The translations under genes and the position numbers were made by a program. 46,828 nt of DNA, taken from Mycoplasmatota bacterium (GTDB lineage: Bacteria; Bacillota_I; Bacilli_A; RF39; UBA660). The stretch is from NCBI GenBank assembly GCA_022763805.1, contig JALERC010000041.1, forward strand, positions 1-46,828. Reading direction: 5' to 3'. The notes under the pieces are model-generated. The model was not told where the DNA came from. It saw only the letters and a program-made list of their open reading frames with translations, and ran no database searches. Below, piece after piece: positions 26,847-35,804 of this stretch (position 1 is the stretch's first letter; every line of letters starts with the position of its first letter).

Positions 26847-27164
26847 ATGAAATTAGTATTATTAATTTTGAAAGATGAAGATAAACTTGATGATTTAATA
26901 ATAAAACTAACAGAAGAAAAAATAAATAAAATAACTGTACTTGATAGTAATTCTTATGTAAGTGAAAAAAAGAAAGAAAAACAAACAAATATTTTTTCAT
27001 CAATGAGATTTTTAATAGATTATTCAACTGATGAAAGTAAAACAATATTAATTGCTTGTGATGATAATCAAATTAATACAGTTAAAAAAGTATTAAATAA
27101 AATAATTCCTGAAAATCAATATAATCTAATTATTTTACCAATAGAAGAAAGTGTAGGAATATAA
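26847..27164 (+). CDS. Small PII-like protein paired with an antiporter
   Basis: 105 residues, soluble. The opening MKLVLLILKDEDKLDDLIIKLTEEKI and the closing NQYNLIILPIEESVGI have the strand-helix pattern of the PII/CutA ferredoxin-like fold, with a middle loop (SYVSEKKKEKQ) where PII proteins have their T-loop. The match is structural, not by residue. The stop is one base from the antiporter start, so the two are coupled. I infer a nucleotide- or ion-sensing regulator of the antiporter, as PII-like proteins do for several transporters. Confidence 0.5.
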   Translation: MKLVLLILKDEDKLDDLIIKLTEEKINKITVLDSNSYVSEKKKEKQTNIFSSMRFLIDYSTDESKTILIACDDNQINTVKKVLNKIIPENQYNLIILPIEESVGI

Positions 27165-27165
27165 A

Positions 27166-28326
27166 TTGTTAGAATTATATGTGATATGTTCCATTTTTAT
27201 TTTTGGAATAGTATTTGGTTCAATAGCCAAAAAATTCAAATTTCCAGAAGTAACAGGATATTTAATAGCAGGAATTATCATGGGTCCATGTGTGCTTAAA
27301 GTATTAAATTCAACCATGATATATACAATGGACATATTTCAAACATTAGCACTATCATTTATATCATTTATGATAGGTGCTGAATTCAAATTTAAATATA
27401 TTAAAAAATTAGGTACAAAACCATTTATCATTGGTATAATGAGTTCACTTCTCACATTATTCTTAGTATCTGTAACACTATTACTTTTAAATTGTTCATT
27501 TCCTTTTTCTCTTGTAATGGGTGCTATTGCATCATCAACTGCTCCTGCAGCAATAATGATGATTGTAAAAGAGTATAAGGCAAAAGGGGAAGTAACAAAT
27601 AACATGTTAAGTGTAATAGCTATAGATGATGTTATATCTCTTTTATTATTTGGTTTTGCAATAGCAATTGCTGAAATTTTTAAAGCACCATCATTAAATT
27701 TATCATTATTTCTATTACCATTTAAAGAAATTTTAATTGCGATAGTAATAGGAATACTACTAGGTGTTCTTCTAGGATATTTAGTCAAAATATTTAAAAC
27801 ACATTTGAATGCCATTTGTTTAATTATAGTAATTATATTTGGAATAATATTAATATGTGATGTATATGATATTTCTCCATTATTAATGTGTATGATAACA
27901 GGTATATCATTTGTTAATTCATTTAACTCGAGAGTCACAGATAATATATTATTTACAATGGATGAAATGTCTGCACCTTTTCTTGTAATATTCTTTGTAA
28001 TAAGTGGTGCTAGTTTAGATTTTTCGAAAATGACTTCATGTTTAATAATTACTATAGCATTTATATTAGCAAGAACTGTAGGAAAAATTTTTGGTGCATA
28101 TATGGGTGCCGATCTAACACATTGTAATAAAAAAATTAAAACATACTTAGGTCCAACATTATTATCACAAACAGGTCTTGCAATTGGTCTTGCAATTGAG
28201 GCATCTAAAGTATTTTTAGAATCAAATACTATGATGACTATAATAATAGCATCTTCATTTGTATTTGATATGATTGGTCCTATTTTAACAAAATATATGC
28301 TAAAAAAATGTGGAGACATAAAATAA
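27166..28326 (+). CDS. Cation/proton antiporter (CPA2, Kef/NapA type)
   Basis: 386 residues, about 12 membrane helices, starting at TTG behind GGAAT. FPEVTGYLIAGIIMGP is the family N-terminal signature. AIASSTAPAAIMMIVKEYKAKG and SVIAIDDVISLLLFG carry the paired Asp region of the ion-binding core. There is no C-terminal TrkA-N/KTN domain, so any regulation must come from a separate protein such as the PII-like neighbour. Predicted to exchange Na+ or K+ for H+. A terminator follows directly. Confidence 0.88.
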   Translation: MLELYVICSIFIFGIVFGSIAKKFKFPEVTGYLIAGIIMGPCVLKVLNSTMIYTMDIFQTLALSFISFMIGAEFKFKYIKKLGTKPFIIGIMSSLLTLFLVSVTLLLLNCSFPFSLVMGAIASSTAPAAIMMIVKEYKAKGEVTNNMLSVIAIDDVISLLLFGFAIAIAEIFKAPSLNLSLFLLPFKEILIAIVIGILLGVLLGYLVKIFKTHLNAICLIIVIIFGIILICDVYDISPLLMCMITGISFVNSFNSRVTDNILFTMDEMSAPFLVIFFVISGASLDFSKMTSCLIITIAFILARTVGKIFGAYMGADLTHCNKKIKTYLGPTLLSQTGLAIGLAIEASKVFLESNTMMTIIIASSFVFDMIGPILTKYMLKKCGDIK

Positions 28327-28347
28327 CCAACTTTAAAGTTGGTTTTT
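28325..28347 (+). terminator. Terminator after the antiporter
   Basis: AACCAACT (28325-28332), loop TTAA, AGTTGGTT (28337-28344), then T. Confidence 0.75.
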
Positions 28348-28399
28348 AATTTAAAAAAAATATTATTCGTGATATAATATAATTAACATATATAATAAC

Positions 28400-28428
28400 T
28401 TGAATTTCTTTATAAATTATGATACTAT
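28400..28428 (+). promoter_or_regulatory. miaB promoter
   Basis: -35 TTGAAT (28400-28405), a 17-base spacer and -10 TACTAT (28423-28428), 26 bases before the miaB ATG. A second candidate, TGATATAAT at 28370-28378, lies further upstream. Confidence 0.55.
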
Positions 28429-28454
28429 TTTGTAGTAGAAATGGGTGATTATAT

Positions 28455-29876
28455 ATGAAATTACCAAGTTTATTGGAAGCAAAAAAACGTACAAATAATA
28501 AAATTAATATTGTTCCTGAAGGATATGTTTTAAATGAAAATTATAAAAATTTAGGATTAGGAAAAACTTACTATGTAAAAACTTATGGTTGCCAAATGAA
28601 TGAACATGATAGTGAAAACATCAAGGCAATATTAGAAACTATGGGTTATAAAGAAGCTAGTGAATTTGAAAAAGCAGATTTAATTTTATTAAATACATGT
28701 GCTATTAGAGAAAATGCTCATAATAAAGTATTTGGAATGGTTGGACGAATTAAACATTTAAAAGAATCAAGACCAGAAGTTATGGCAGGAATTTGTGGAT
28801 GTATGGCACAAGAAGAATCTGTAGTAGAAGAAATAATGACTAAATATAAATTTTTAGATATTGTTTTTGGAACACACAATATTAATAATTTACCAAACAT
28901 AATTGCTACATCTATGGCTAAAAAATCTCTTGAAGTTGAAGTAGATAGTATTGAAGGGGAAGTATATGAAAATATCCCTGTTAAAAGAGATAGTAAATAT
29001 AAAGCATGGGTTAATATTATGTATGGTTGTGACAAATTTTGTACATACTGTATAGTACCATATACAAGAGGTAAACAAAGAAGTCGTGAACCAAAATACA
29101 TTATTGATGAAGTAAAAGAATTAGTTAATGATGGCTATTTAGAAGTAACGCTTTTAGGTCAAAATGTAAACGCATACGGTAAAGATTTAAATATTAATTA
29201 TACTATGGCTAATTTACTTGAAGATGTTGCAAAAACAGGAATTAAAAGATTAAGATTTGTTACATCTCATCCTTGGGATTTTAATGATGAAATGATTGAC
29301 GTTATAGCAAAATATGATAATATTATGCCTTATATCCATTTACCACTTCAAAGTGGTTCATCTAGAATTCTAAAATTAATGGGAAGAAGATATACAAAAG
29401 AAGAATATTTAGAACTATTTAATAAATTAAAAACAAGAATTGAAAATGTTTCAATTACGACTGATATTATTGTAGGATTTCCTGGTGAAACTTTAGAAGA
29501 CTTTAATGAAACATTAGATGTTGTTAATGCTTGCAAATATGATTCGGCATTTACTTTTGTATTTTCACCACGTATAGGAACACCAGCATGTAAAATGAAA
29601 GATGATGTTTCTATTGAAGAAAAGAATCAAAGATTATATAAACTAAATGACTTAGTAAATAAATATGCATTAGAAGCTAATCAAAAATACTTAGGCAAAA
29701 CAGTTAAAGTTTTAGTAGAAGGATATTCAGGTAAAGATGAGAGTATGTTAATGGGATATACAGAAACTATGAAATTAGTTAATGTAAAAGCAGATCCAAA
29801 AAATATTGGAAAAATTATTAATGTAAAAATTACTGATGTAAAAACTTGGAGTATGGATGGAGAAATTGTAGACTAA
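28455..29876 (+). CDS. miaB: tRNA-2-methylthio-N6-dimethylallyladenosine synthase
   Basis: Radical-SAM methylthiotransferase that adds a methylthio group to i6A37 in tRNAs reading UNN codons. 473 residues. The N-terminal UPF0004 domain has YGCQMNEHDSE and Cys in NTCAIRE and GCMAQ for the second cluster. The radical-SAM motif CDKFCTYC has Cys192, Cys196 and Cys199. VGFPGET and FVFSPRIGTPA follow, and a TRAM domain ends it (about 405-473). The start MKLPSLLEAKKRT is longer than the UPF0004 core, as in Gram-positive members. Ribosome site GGTGAT. Two unknown membrane protein genes follow in the same direction. Confidence 0.95.
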   Translation: MKLPSLLEAKKRTNNKINIVPEGYVLNENYKNLGLGKTYYVKTYGCQMNEHDSENIKAILETMGYKEASEFEKADLILLNTCAIRENAHNKVFGMVGRIKHLKESRPEVMAGICGCMAQEESVVEEIMTKYKFLDIVFGTHNINNLPNIIATSMAKKSLEVEVDSIEGEVYENIPVKRDSKYKAWVNIMYGCDKFCTYCIVPYTRGKQRSREPKYIIDEVKELVNDGYLEVTLLGQNVNAYGKDLNINYTMANLLEDVAKTGIKRLRFVTSHPWDFNDEMIDVIAKYDNIMPYIHLPLQSGSSRILKLMGRRYTKEEYLELFNKLKTRIENVSITTDIIVGFPGETLEDFNETLDVVNACKYDSAFTFVFSPRIGTPACKMKDDVSIEEKNQRLYKLNDLVNKYALEANQKYLGKTVKVLVEGYSGKDESMLMGYTETMKLVNVKADPKNIGKIINVKITDVKTWSMDGEIVD

Positions 29877-29887
29877 GGAGAATATTT

Positions 29888-30436
29888 ATGGATAAAAATA
29901 AAGAACCAAATAAAAGTGTCATAGCCCTTATAATGGGTATAACAATTGGACTTATTATTGGAGTTGGATCTACATATATATTTATGAAACACCAAGAAAA
30001 AGAAAAAATAAAAGAATATGAAAAAGAAAAATTATCTATTACTGAAAAATTAAGTTTAGAAATAAATAAATTAGGAATAAGAAATACAGTATTTGTATAT
30101 GTAGATAAAATTCAAAGGAAAATAGAAGAAATCAATTCAAAAGAATCTACAGAAGAAGAAAAAGTTAAAAAAATTACAAAAGGAATGTACGCAATTGATG
30201 AAAATGGTGTATATAATGAAGTAGATGAAGACACAAAAGAAGTTGTAGAAAATGGTATTAAAATAGAAGGAATTGATTTTGGTGATAAAGTACCTTTAAA
30301 AAACTCAGTAATAATTATAAATGAAAAAGGTAAGATAGTAGAAGCAGTGTTTTATATAGATGATTTTAAAGTTACATATGATTTAATTGGAACTACTGTT
30401 ACAAAAATAGGCGAAGAAGCTGAAAATAATGGATAG
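29888..30436 (+). CDS. Membrane-anchored coiled-coil protein of unknown function
   Basis: 182 residues from ATG 29888, with AAGGAG ahead. A longer in-frame TTG start inside miaB has no site. One membrane helix (about 11-30, GITIGLIIGVGSTYIFM), then a highly charged Lys/Glu coiled-coil (31-60 and 72-100), then a strand-rich C-terminus (IIINEKGKIVEAVFYIDDFKV). I do not recognise a family. It overlaps the next gene by 8 bases, so the two are probably made together. Confidence 0.65.
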   Translation: MDKNKEPNKSVIALIMGITIGLIIGVGSTYIFMKHQEKEKIKEYEKEKLSITEKLSLEINKLGIRNTVFVYVDKIQRKIEEINSKESTEEEKVKKITKGMYAIDENGVYNEVDEDTKEVVENGIKIEGIDFGDKVPLKNSVIIINEKGKIVEAVFYIDDFKVTYDLIGTTVTKIGEEAENNG

Positions 30437-31025
30437 ATATAGATTAAGAAAAAAAAGAAAAAATTTAAAAATGTATAAAAAGAAGGATTTTGATTTAAAT
30501 AAGTTTGTTGATAGATATTATATGGAAAAAGAAGCAGCATATATAACTGTATATGTTGAATCGATAGATGATATTATTTCATTTTATGCTATTAAAGATT
30601 ATGAATGGATTAATGATGATCTTGCTGATTATCTAGAAGAACAAAGTTATTATATACCAGTAGAAGAACAAGTTATTATCGAGTTTACTGGTGCTAGATT
30701 TAATGATTATGAAAAGCAAGTTATTGAAAAGACAGTTAAAACATATTTTGGATTAAAATTAGGAGATAAAATTATTGATTTAAATCAAAATACTAAAAAA
30801 ATTATGTTCTTATGCACATCAGGCTTAATTTTATTTATTATAGTAACATTTATTATGAAAATGAATATTATAGAATCACTAAGTGAGCTAATTTTAGTAT
30901 TTCTATGGTTCTTTATTTGGGAATTCATAGATACAGTTGTTTTTGAAAGAAAACAACTACTAAATGATAAGTTAGAAGCAGGCCAATTATCTAGTGCTAA
31001 GATAGTATTTACAGAAGACGATTAG
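30429..31025 (+). CDS. Unknown protein with two C-terminal membrane helices
   Basis: 198 residues. The N-terminus is strongly basic (RYRLRKKRKNLKMYKKK), followed by a soluble domain with an aromatic, acidic stretch (EWINDDLADYLEEQSYYIPVEEQVIIEFTG). Two membrane segments lie near 123-143 and 148-168, and an acidic tail ends FTEDD. The family is not recognised. The start overlaps the previous gene. Its last codons contain the left arm of a terminator and overlap the end of the converging flippase gene by 17 bases. Confidence 0.65.
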   Translation: MDRYRLRKKRKNLKMYKKKDFDLNKFVDRYYMEKEAAYITVYVESIDDIISFYAIKDYEWINDDLADYLEEQSYYIPVEEQVIIEFTGARFNDYEKQVIEKTVKTYFGLKLGDKIIDLNQNTKKIMFLCTSGLILFIIVTFIMKMNIIESLSELILVFLWFFIWEFIDTVVFERKQLLNDKLEAGQLSSAKIVFTEDD

Positions 31026-32289
31026 TCTTCTTTTTTAATATATAATAATTAAATATTGTTACAAAAAATATATTTATAATAATAGAAATTATATATCCCC
31101 AAAAATTAAATAATTTACAAAATATTAATATACTTAATAATTTTATAATAACTCCAAAAAATGTTGTTCTTAAAGTCTCCTTACTCAAATTCATTGCTTG
31201 CATACATGAAATGATAGGACTTTCAATATAAAATAATAAAAAAGGAATAATGAGAACTCTTAAATATTTATATCCTTTATTAGTATTATAAATAAATTGA
31301 AGTAAATAATTACCAAAACATAAATAAAATAAAGTCATGATTAATCCAATAATAAAAGAAAAAAATATACCTTGTCGAATTGCTTTTTTAAGTGGTTTAT
31401 ATTTTTTATTACTATGAAAATTAGAAACAACAGGAATTATACTTTGACTAATAGCATTAGAAAAAAAAGATGGAAGAAGTAAAAGGGGCATTACATAGCC
31501 ATTAATAATTCCATATTCTGAAGTTATAATACTACTGTTAATACCATTACTTAATAATACTTTAGTAAATAATATAGGTTCGAAAAAATAACCAATATTT
31601 CCAATAATTCTAGATGTAGTTAATGGAATGCTTATACCCATAATATCCTTAACATAGCAACAATTATATTTGTACTTAAATTTTTCAGGTAAAAAAAATA
31701 AGAGGACGAAAATGGAGATAAGTTCACTAACAATATTTGTAAGAATTAAAAACATAATACATATACTATATCCATATTTAATTGTAAAAGGAATTCCAAT
31801 AATGTATAAAACTAATCTGACAATATCCTCAATAATATTTGAAAGAATATGAGGAAACATTTTTTGTTTACCAAAAAAATATCCTCTAATAATACTTGAA
31901 ATACTTATAAAAGGAAGTACAAAACCTAAAACTTTAAGACCTAAATAAGTATTTTTATCATGAAGTAAATTTATGGATATATAATTACTAAAGCATAAAC
32001 AAAACAAAATTAAAATTATGTTTATTAAAATGGAATATGGAATTATAGATGAAACTATATCTTTACTATTATGTTTGTCTTCTGATACTAGTTTACTGAT
32101 ACTAGTTGGAAATCCAAACTGACTAATAGCTATTAATAAAGAAAATGTTGGCATTATCATCATGTAAGATCCCATAGCATTAGTAGGAAGTAGTCTACTC
32201 ATAACAATTCTTATAAACATACCTAAAAATTTTGTAATAAATCCACCAATTAACAATATAAATGTTGATTTAATAAATATATTCTTCAT
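31009..32289 (-). CDS. Polysaccharide/lipid flippase, SpoVB/MATE-like (MOP superfamily)
   Basis: 426 residues with about 12 membrane helices. GGFITKFLGMFIRIVMSRLLP, MGSYMMIMPTFSLLIAISQFGFPTSISKLVSE and GYFFGKQKM are typical of the SpoVB/MurJ-like branch of lipid-linked sugar flippases. In B. subtilis spoVB lies beside comN and secDF, as here, with two genes between. I choose ATG 32289; the extra frame from 32313 begins with TTG inside the promoter. There is no Shine-Dalgarno sequence before 32289. The substrate could be lipid II or another lipid-linked sugar. Confidence 0.85.
   Translation of the reverse strand: MKNIFIKSTFILLIGGFITKFLGMFIRIVMSRLLPTNAMGSYMMIMPTFSLLIAISQFGFPTSISKLVSEDKHNSKDIVSSIIPYSILINIILILFCLCFSNYISINLLHDKNTYLGLKVLGFVLPFISISSIIRGYFFGKQKMFPHILSNIIEDIVRLVLYIIGIPFTIKYGYSICIMFLILTNIVSELISIFVLLFFLPEKFKYKYNCCYVKDIMGISIPLTTSRIIGNIGYFFEPILFTKVLLSNGINSSIITSEYGIINGYVMPLLLLPSFFSNAISQSIIPVVSNFHSNKKYKPLKKAIRQGIFFSFIIGLIMTLFYLCFGNYLLQFIYNTNKGYKYLRVLIIPFLLFYIESPIISCMQAMNLSKETLRTTFFGVIIKLLSILIFCKLFNFWGYIISIIINIFFVTIFNYYILKKKTNRLL
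31014..31036. terminator. Terminator inside two converging gene ends
   Basis: GAAGAC (31014-31019), loop GATTA, GTCTTC (31025-31030), then six T. The stem falls in the last codons of the plus-strand gene and of the minus-strand flippase. Confidence 0.75.
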
Positions 32290-32331
32290 ACTAAAATATA
32301 TGTTATAATACAAATAGTAGGAGGATTATTT

Positions 32332-33672
32332 ATGATAAACAAAAATATTTTTAGAGGATATGACATTAGAGGTGTATATCCTAGTGATATAAACAGTGAT
32401 GTTGCATATCTAATTGGTAGAGCTTTTGGTAGTTATATTAAAGGAAATTGTTGTGTTGTTGGACATGATAATAGATATTCATCAGAAGAACTAACAGAAT
32501 CATTAATTAAAGGTATAACAGAAAGTGGAGTAGATGTTTATTATTTGGGTCTATGTACTACACCAATGTATTACTTTGGATGTTTAAATTTAAAAATAGA
32601 ATCTGGTATTATGGTTACTGCAAGTCATAATCCAAAAGATGATAATGGTTTTAAATTTGCAATTGAAAATTATTTAAATGCAAAAGGCGAAGAAATAATT
32701 AAATTTAGAGATTTTGTTCTTGAAAATAATTTTAAAGATGGAAAAGGAAAGATTTTTAATATTAATATTAAAGAAGAATACTTTAAATTAATGCTTGAAT
32801 CAATTACATTAGGTAATAGAAAAATTAAAGTATTAGTAGATTGTGCTAATGCAACTACATCATATTTTGCTAAAGATTTATATAGTAAATTTAATATTGA
32901 ATTAGAAATGTTATATGATACACCTGATTCAAGTTTTCCAAATCATCATCCAGATCCATGTGTTACAAAGAATAATGAAATGCTTATGAAAAAAGTAGTT
33001 GAAGGTGGATTTGATATAGGTATTGGATTTGATGGTGATGGAGATAGAGTAGGTGTAGTAGATGAAAAGGGTAATCATTTAGGAATAGATGAAGTAATGA
33101 TTATTATTGCACGAGATATTATAAAAAATAATAAAGATAAAAGATTTGTATTTGATGTTAAGTGTTCTAAAGCTTTAGAAGATGAGATAAAAAAATTAGG
33201 TGGTATTCCAATTCAATATAGAACAGGAAATTCTTACTTAAGAAATAAAGTTAATAAAGATAATATCCCATTTGGAGGAGAATACTCAGGACATTTAATG
33301 TTTAATGATAAATTTATGGGATTTGATTCTGGAATGTATGCAGGACTTCGTATGATTGAAATATTATCTAGAACTTCCAAAAATTTATCTGAATTATTAG
33401 ATGGTGTAAATAAATATTATTCAACTGAAGAATTAAAATTTAATTCACCTGATGATATTAAATTTGAAGTAATAAATAAATTAATAAAAGACTATCCAGA
33501 ATGCTTAACTATAGATGGTATGAAAATGGTTTATGATGATGGTTTTGCACTTGTAAGAGCTTCTAATACAGGTCCAACAATTACAGCAAGGTTTGAAGCA
33601 ACTACAAAAAAAAGATTAGAGGAATTACAAAAAGAATTTGTAGATAAAATAAATTTATACAATAAAAAATAG
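32332..33672 (+). CDS. Phosphomannomutase/phosphoglucomutase
   Basis: Interconverts hexose 1- and 6-phosphates, feeding nucleotide-sugar synthesis for surface glycans. 446 residues, alpha-D-phosphohexomutase family. FRGYDIRGVYP opens it. The active-site phosphoserine is in TASHNPKDDNGFK, the metal loop is GFDGDGDRVG, the sugar-binding loop is GGEYSGHLMF, and the phosphate loop is in RASNTGPTITARFEA. Whether it prefers mannose or glucose cannot be read from these motifs. Strong ribosome site GGAGGA. Its promoter overlaps that of the divergent flippase gene. Confidence 0.92.
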   Translation: MINKNIFRGYDIRGVYPSDINSDVAYLIGRAFGSYIKGNCCVVGHDNRYSSEELTESLIKGITESGVDVYYLGLCTTPMYYFGCLNLKIESGIMVTASHNPKDDNGFKFAIENYLNAKGEEIIKFRDFVLENNFKDGKGKIFNINIKEEYFKLMLESITLGNRKIKVLVDCANATTSYFAKDLYSKFNIELEMLYDTPDSSFPNHHPDPCVTKNNEMLMKKVVEGGFDIGIGFDGDGDRVGVVDEKGNHLGIDEVMIIIARDIIKNNKDKRFVFDVKCSKALEDEIKKLGGIPIQYRTGNSYLRNKVNKDNIPFGGEYSGHLMFNDKFMGFDSGMYAGLRMIEILSRTSKNLSELLDGVNKYYSTEELKFNSPDDIKFEVINKLIKDYPECLTIDGMKMVYDDGFALVRASNTGPTITARFEATTKKRLEELQKEFVDKINLYNKK

Positions 33673-33690
33673 GCTAAGCCTATTTTTTTA
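33664..33690. terminator. Bidirectional terminator
   Basis: AAAAAATAGGC (33664-33674) with GCCTATTTTTT (33678-33688), a three-base loop. It serves the mutase and the converging HelD-like gene, and both stop codons lie inside it. Confidence 0.8.
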
Positions 33691-35347
33691 ATATAAATAA
33701 TTTATCTAATGTTCTTGTATATGAAACATATTTTAAAACATTACTAAAATTATTTTCCATAACAACAACTTTTGAAAATTCTAATCCTTTTGCTTGACTA
33801 ACAGTATAAGCTTCATAACCAATATAACATAATTCTTCAATGTCTTTAATATCATTTCCAATAATAACATGTGATTTATCAAAATGATCCTTGATATAAT
33901 CTATATAATTATCTACCTTAATTTCACTAACAGGATTACTATTAATTCCCATTGGTGTCATTGTTACATTTAAAAAATTATTACAATAATTAGTTATTTC
34001 TTTACTATTACGATAATTTTCATTCAAAAAATATGTTTTAACATTATCTCTTAATTCATTTAACAAATCAATTAACTCATTAATTTCCTTTTTCTTTATA
34101 AAGGGAAGTATAGCTTGTTCAACATCACCATATAAATTTAATTTAGCATTTTTTTCCATTTTTGATATTAATCTTATTTCTTCATATCCATAATCTTGCA
34201 TTTCATCTATAAACATATATAAATAATCTGTATAATATTTAAAATTCATTAGTTTATAAAGCATTAATATTGTAAATGCAAATGCTTTGGTTGTTCTTTT
34301 ATTTATAATATAATTTTTATTTTTAAGATTAAATTTGTTTTTTAAATCTTTAAATATATTATCCATAATCAATTTAATATCTGATTTTTTGGTGTAATCT
34401 TTAATAAATGATTTTAAATAGTTTGGATAATCTTTACTATAAATAAATTCTAGCATATCAATTTTAAAATTATCTTTTTCAACTCTATTAATTTTAATTG
34501 ATGGAAGATAGTAATTTATTTTTTCTAAATAATAATCTTCCATTGTAATCATTTTAATAGTTGTTAATGATAAACTCCTATTAATATTACTTAATTTTGA
34601 TTTGAATATTGTAGAAGGAGTAATAAAAAGTAATTTATTTCTATCCATTTCTGGATAATTATAAAGTAAATACGATAATCTATGAAGTAGTACTACAGTT
34701 TTACCACTTCCTGCAACTCCTTGTACGATTGAATTGGTATTTAATTCATCTCTTATTATTGAATTTTGATTACTTTGAATCGTTTTGATAATATCTACAA
34801 ATTCGTTTCTGTTTTTCTTATCATTTAAAACTTTCATTAAGAAATCATCTGTTACATTTAAGTTTCTTCCTCTAACAAATGTATCATATATATTATTAAT
34901 TTTTGAATTACTAATATCTATTTGCCTTTTTAAATTTAGATTATAAATAGTATCATTATATTTATAATCTTCTTGGTTACTCATATAATATAAATTACCA
35001 ACAGGACTTCTCCAATCATAAACAAGATTTTCAATTCCTTTATTTATACTTTTTTCACCAATGTACATAACTAAGTTTTCGGTATGATTATCTTCATTTA
35101 ATGTTAAATCCATACGTCCAAAATGAGTATTTTTTTCAAGTTCATTTAATGCTACATACTTTTCATTAGCTTTAAATGCTAACTCTTTACATTTTTTAAA
35201 ATATCCTTTTTGTTCCAAATCAGGTATACCCATTTCTTCTACTTCCTTAAGATAGTAGTCACGATCTTTAATGACCATATCTTTCAACTCATTAACTCTT
35301 TCTAATACCTTATCTAAATATTTGTTTTCTGTTACTAATTCGATCAT
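33680..35347 (-). CDS. Compact HelD-like superfamily 1 helicase
   Basis: 555 residues; HelD of Bacilli has about 770. An N-terminal coiled-coil (about 1-75) is followed by DWRSPVGNLYYM near 111-122, a HelD signature. Q-motif and Walker A are IQSNQNSII and GVAGSGKTVVLLHRL (210-217), Walker B FIDEMQDYG near 370, then LYGDVEQAI, ENYRNSKEI and a final VSYTRTLDKL. HelD releases stalled RNA polymerase from DNA in Gram-positive bacteria. The protein is short between Walker A and B and in domain 2, so it may be a minimal member. Strong AAGGAGG site. A leader with a terminator-like hairpin precedes it. Confidence 0.8.
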   Translation of the reverse strand: MIELVTENKYLDKVLERVNELKDMVIKDRDYYLKEVEEMGIPDLEQKGYFKKCKELAFKANEKYVALNELEKNTHFGRMDLTLNEDNHTENLVMYIGEKSINKGIENLVYDWRSPVGNLYYMSNQEDYKYNDTIYNLNLKRQIDISNSKINNIYDTFVRGRNLNVTDDFLMKVLNDKKNRNEFVDIIKTIQSNQNSIIRDELNTNSIVQGVAGSGKTVVLLHRLSYLLYNYPEMDRNKLLFITPSTIFKSKLSNINRSLSLTTIKMITMEDYYLEKINYYLPSIKINRVEKDNFKIDMLEFIYSKDYPNYLKSFIKDYTKKSDIKLIMDNIFKDLKNKFNLKNKNYIINKRTTKAFAFTILMLYKLMNFKYYTDYLYMFIDEMQDYGYEEIRLISKMEKNAKLNLYGDVEQAILPFIKKKEINELIDLLNELRDNVKTYFLNENYRNSKEITNYCNNFLNVTMTPMGINSNPVSEIKVDNYIDYIKDHFDKSHVIIGNDIKDIEELCYIGYEAYTVSQAKGLEFSKVVVMENNFSNVLKYVSYTRTLDKLFILKK

Positions 35348-35368
35348 AAATCCTCCTTACTATAACGC

Positions 35369-35393
35369 AAAAAACCACATTTACCATGTAGTT
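35369..35393 (-). terminator. Terminator-like hairpin in the helicase leader
   Basis: On the minus strand AACTACAT, loop GGTAA, ATGTGGTT (8 pairs, one G-T), followed by four more T. It sits between the promoter at 35431-35459 and the AGGAGG site before 35347, so it could attenuate transcription. The stem is AT-rich and weak. Confidence 0.5.
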
Positions 35394-35430
35394 AAAATAA
35401 AATATTCTCTTTTCACAAAATGTCATGATA

Positions 35431-35459
35431 ATTATACTATAAATAAATTAGAAAAACAA
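35431..35459 (-). promoter_or_regulatory. Promoter of the HelD-like gene
   Basis: On the minus strand, -35 TTGTTT (35454-35459), a 17-base spacer and -10 TATAAT (35431-35436). The predicted leader is about 75 bases, long for this genome. Confidence 0.65.
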
Positions 35460-35524
35460 CAAAAAGACTTTAAAATTTAACAAATATAATATATAATATG
35501 TATAGGCATATTTGGAGGTAAGAT

Positions 35525-35794
35525 ATGGATATAAAATTCAATTCATTAGAAGAATTATATAATAGGTTAAAACCAGCCTTAAGAACAAAAGTAATTGAAA
35601 TGCATCGTAATGGATATGATTATATCGAAGAAAGTGATGTATGGAATTATTTAAAAGAAATAAAATGGATTGATTCTTCTAATTTAGGATTATATCAAAT
35701 GGTTAGTGATATATTAAACATTGATAATATTAAATTAGACGAATATTTGAAAAGCAAACTTAATATGACACAAAGACATATTTATTTCGAGTAG
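35525..35794 (+). CDS. comN: ComN-like post-transcriptional regulator
   Basis: 89 residues, soluble, helical and acidic. LYNRLKPALRTKVIEMHRNGYDYIEESDVWNYLKEIKW fits the small Bacilli family named post-transcriptional regulator (ComN/YrzD), which lies beside secDF in B. subtilis and affects the comE competence operon there. Gene order (11 bases before secDF) supports the call. Whether it regulates competence here is unknown. Ribosome site GGAGGT. Confidence 0.8.
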   Translation: MDIKFNSLEELYNRLKPALRTKVIEMHRNGYDYIEESDVWNYLKEIKWIDSSNLGLYQMVSDILNIDNIKLDEYLKSKLNMTQRHIYFE

Positions 35795-35804
35795 GAGGAA
35801 TAAC

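Noticed and set aside
27339..28319. A 326-codon open frame on the minus strand opposite the antiporter
   Set aside because: It lies entirely under a clear family member, has no ribosome site, and its translation is low-complexity Ile/Asn/Thr sequence typical of the reverse of membrane protein genes.
35271..35480. A 69-codon plus-strand frame crossing the helicase start and leader
   Set aside because: It covers the promoter and hairpin of the minus-strand helicase, lacks a ribosome site and resembles nothing.
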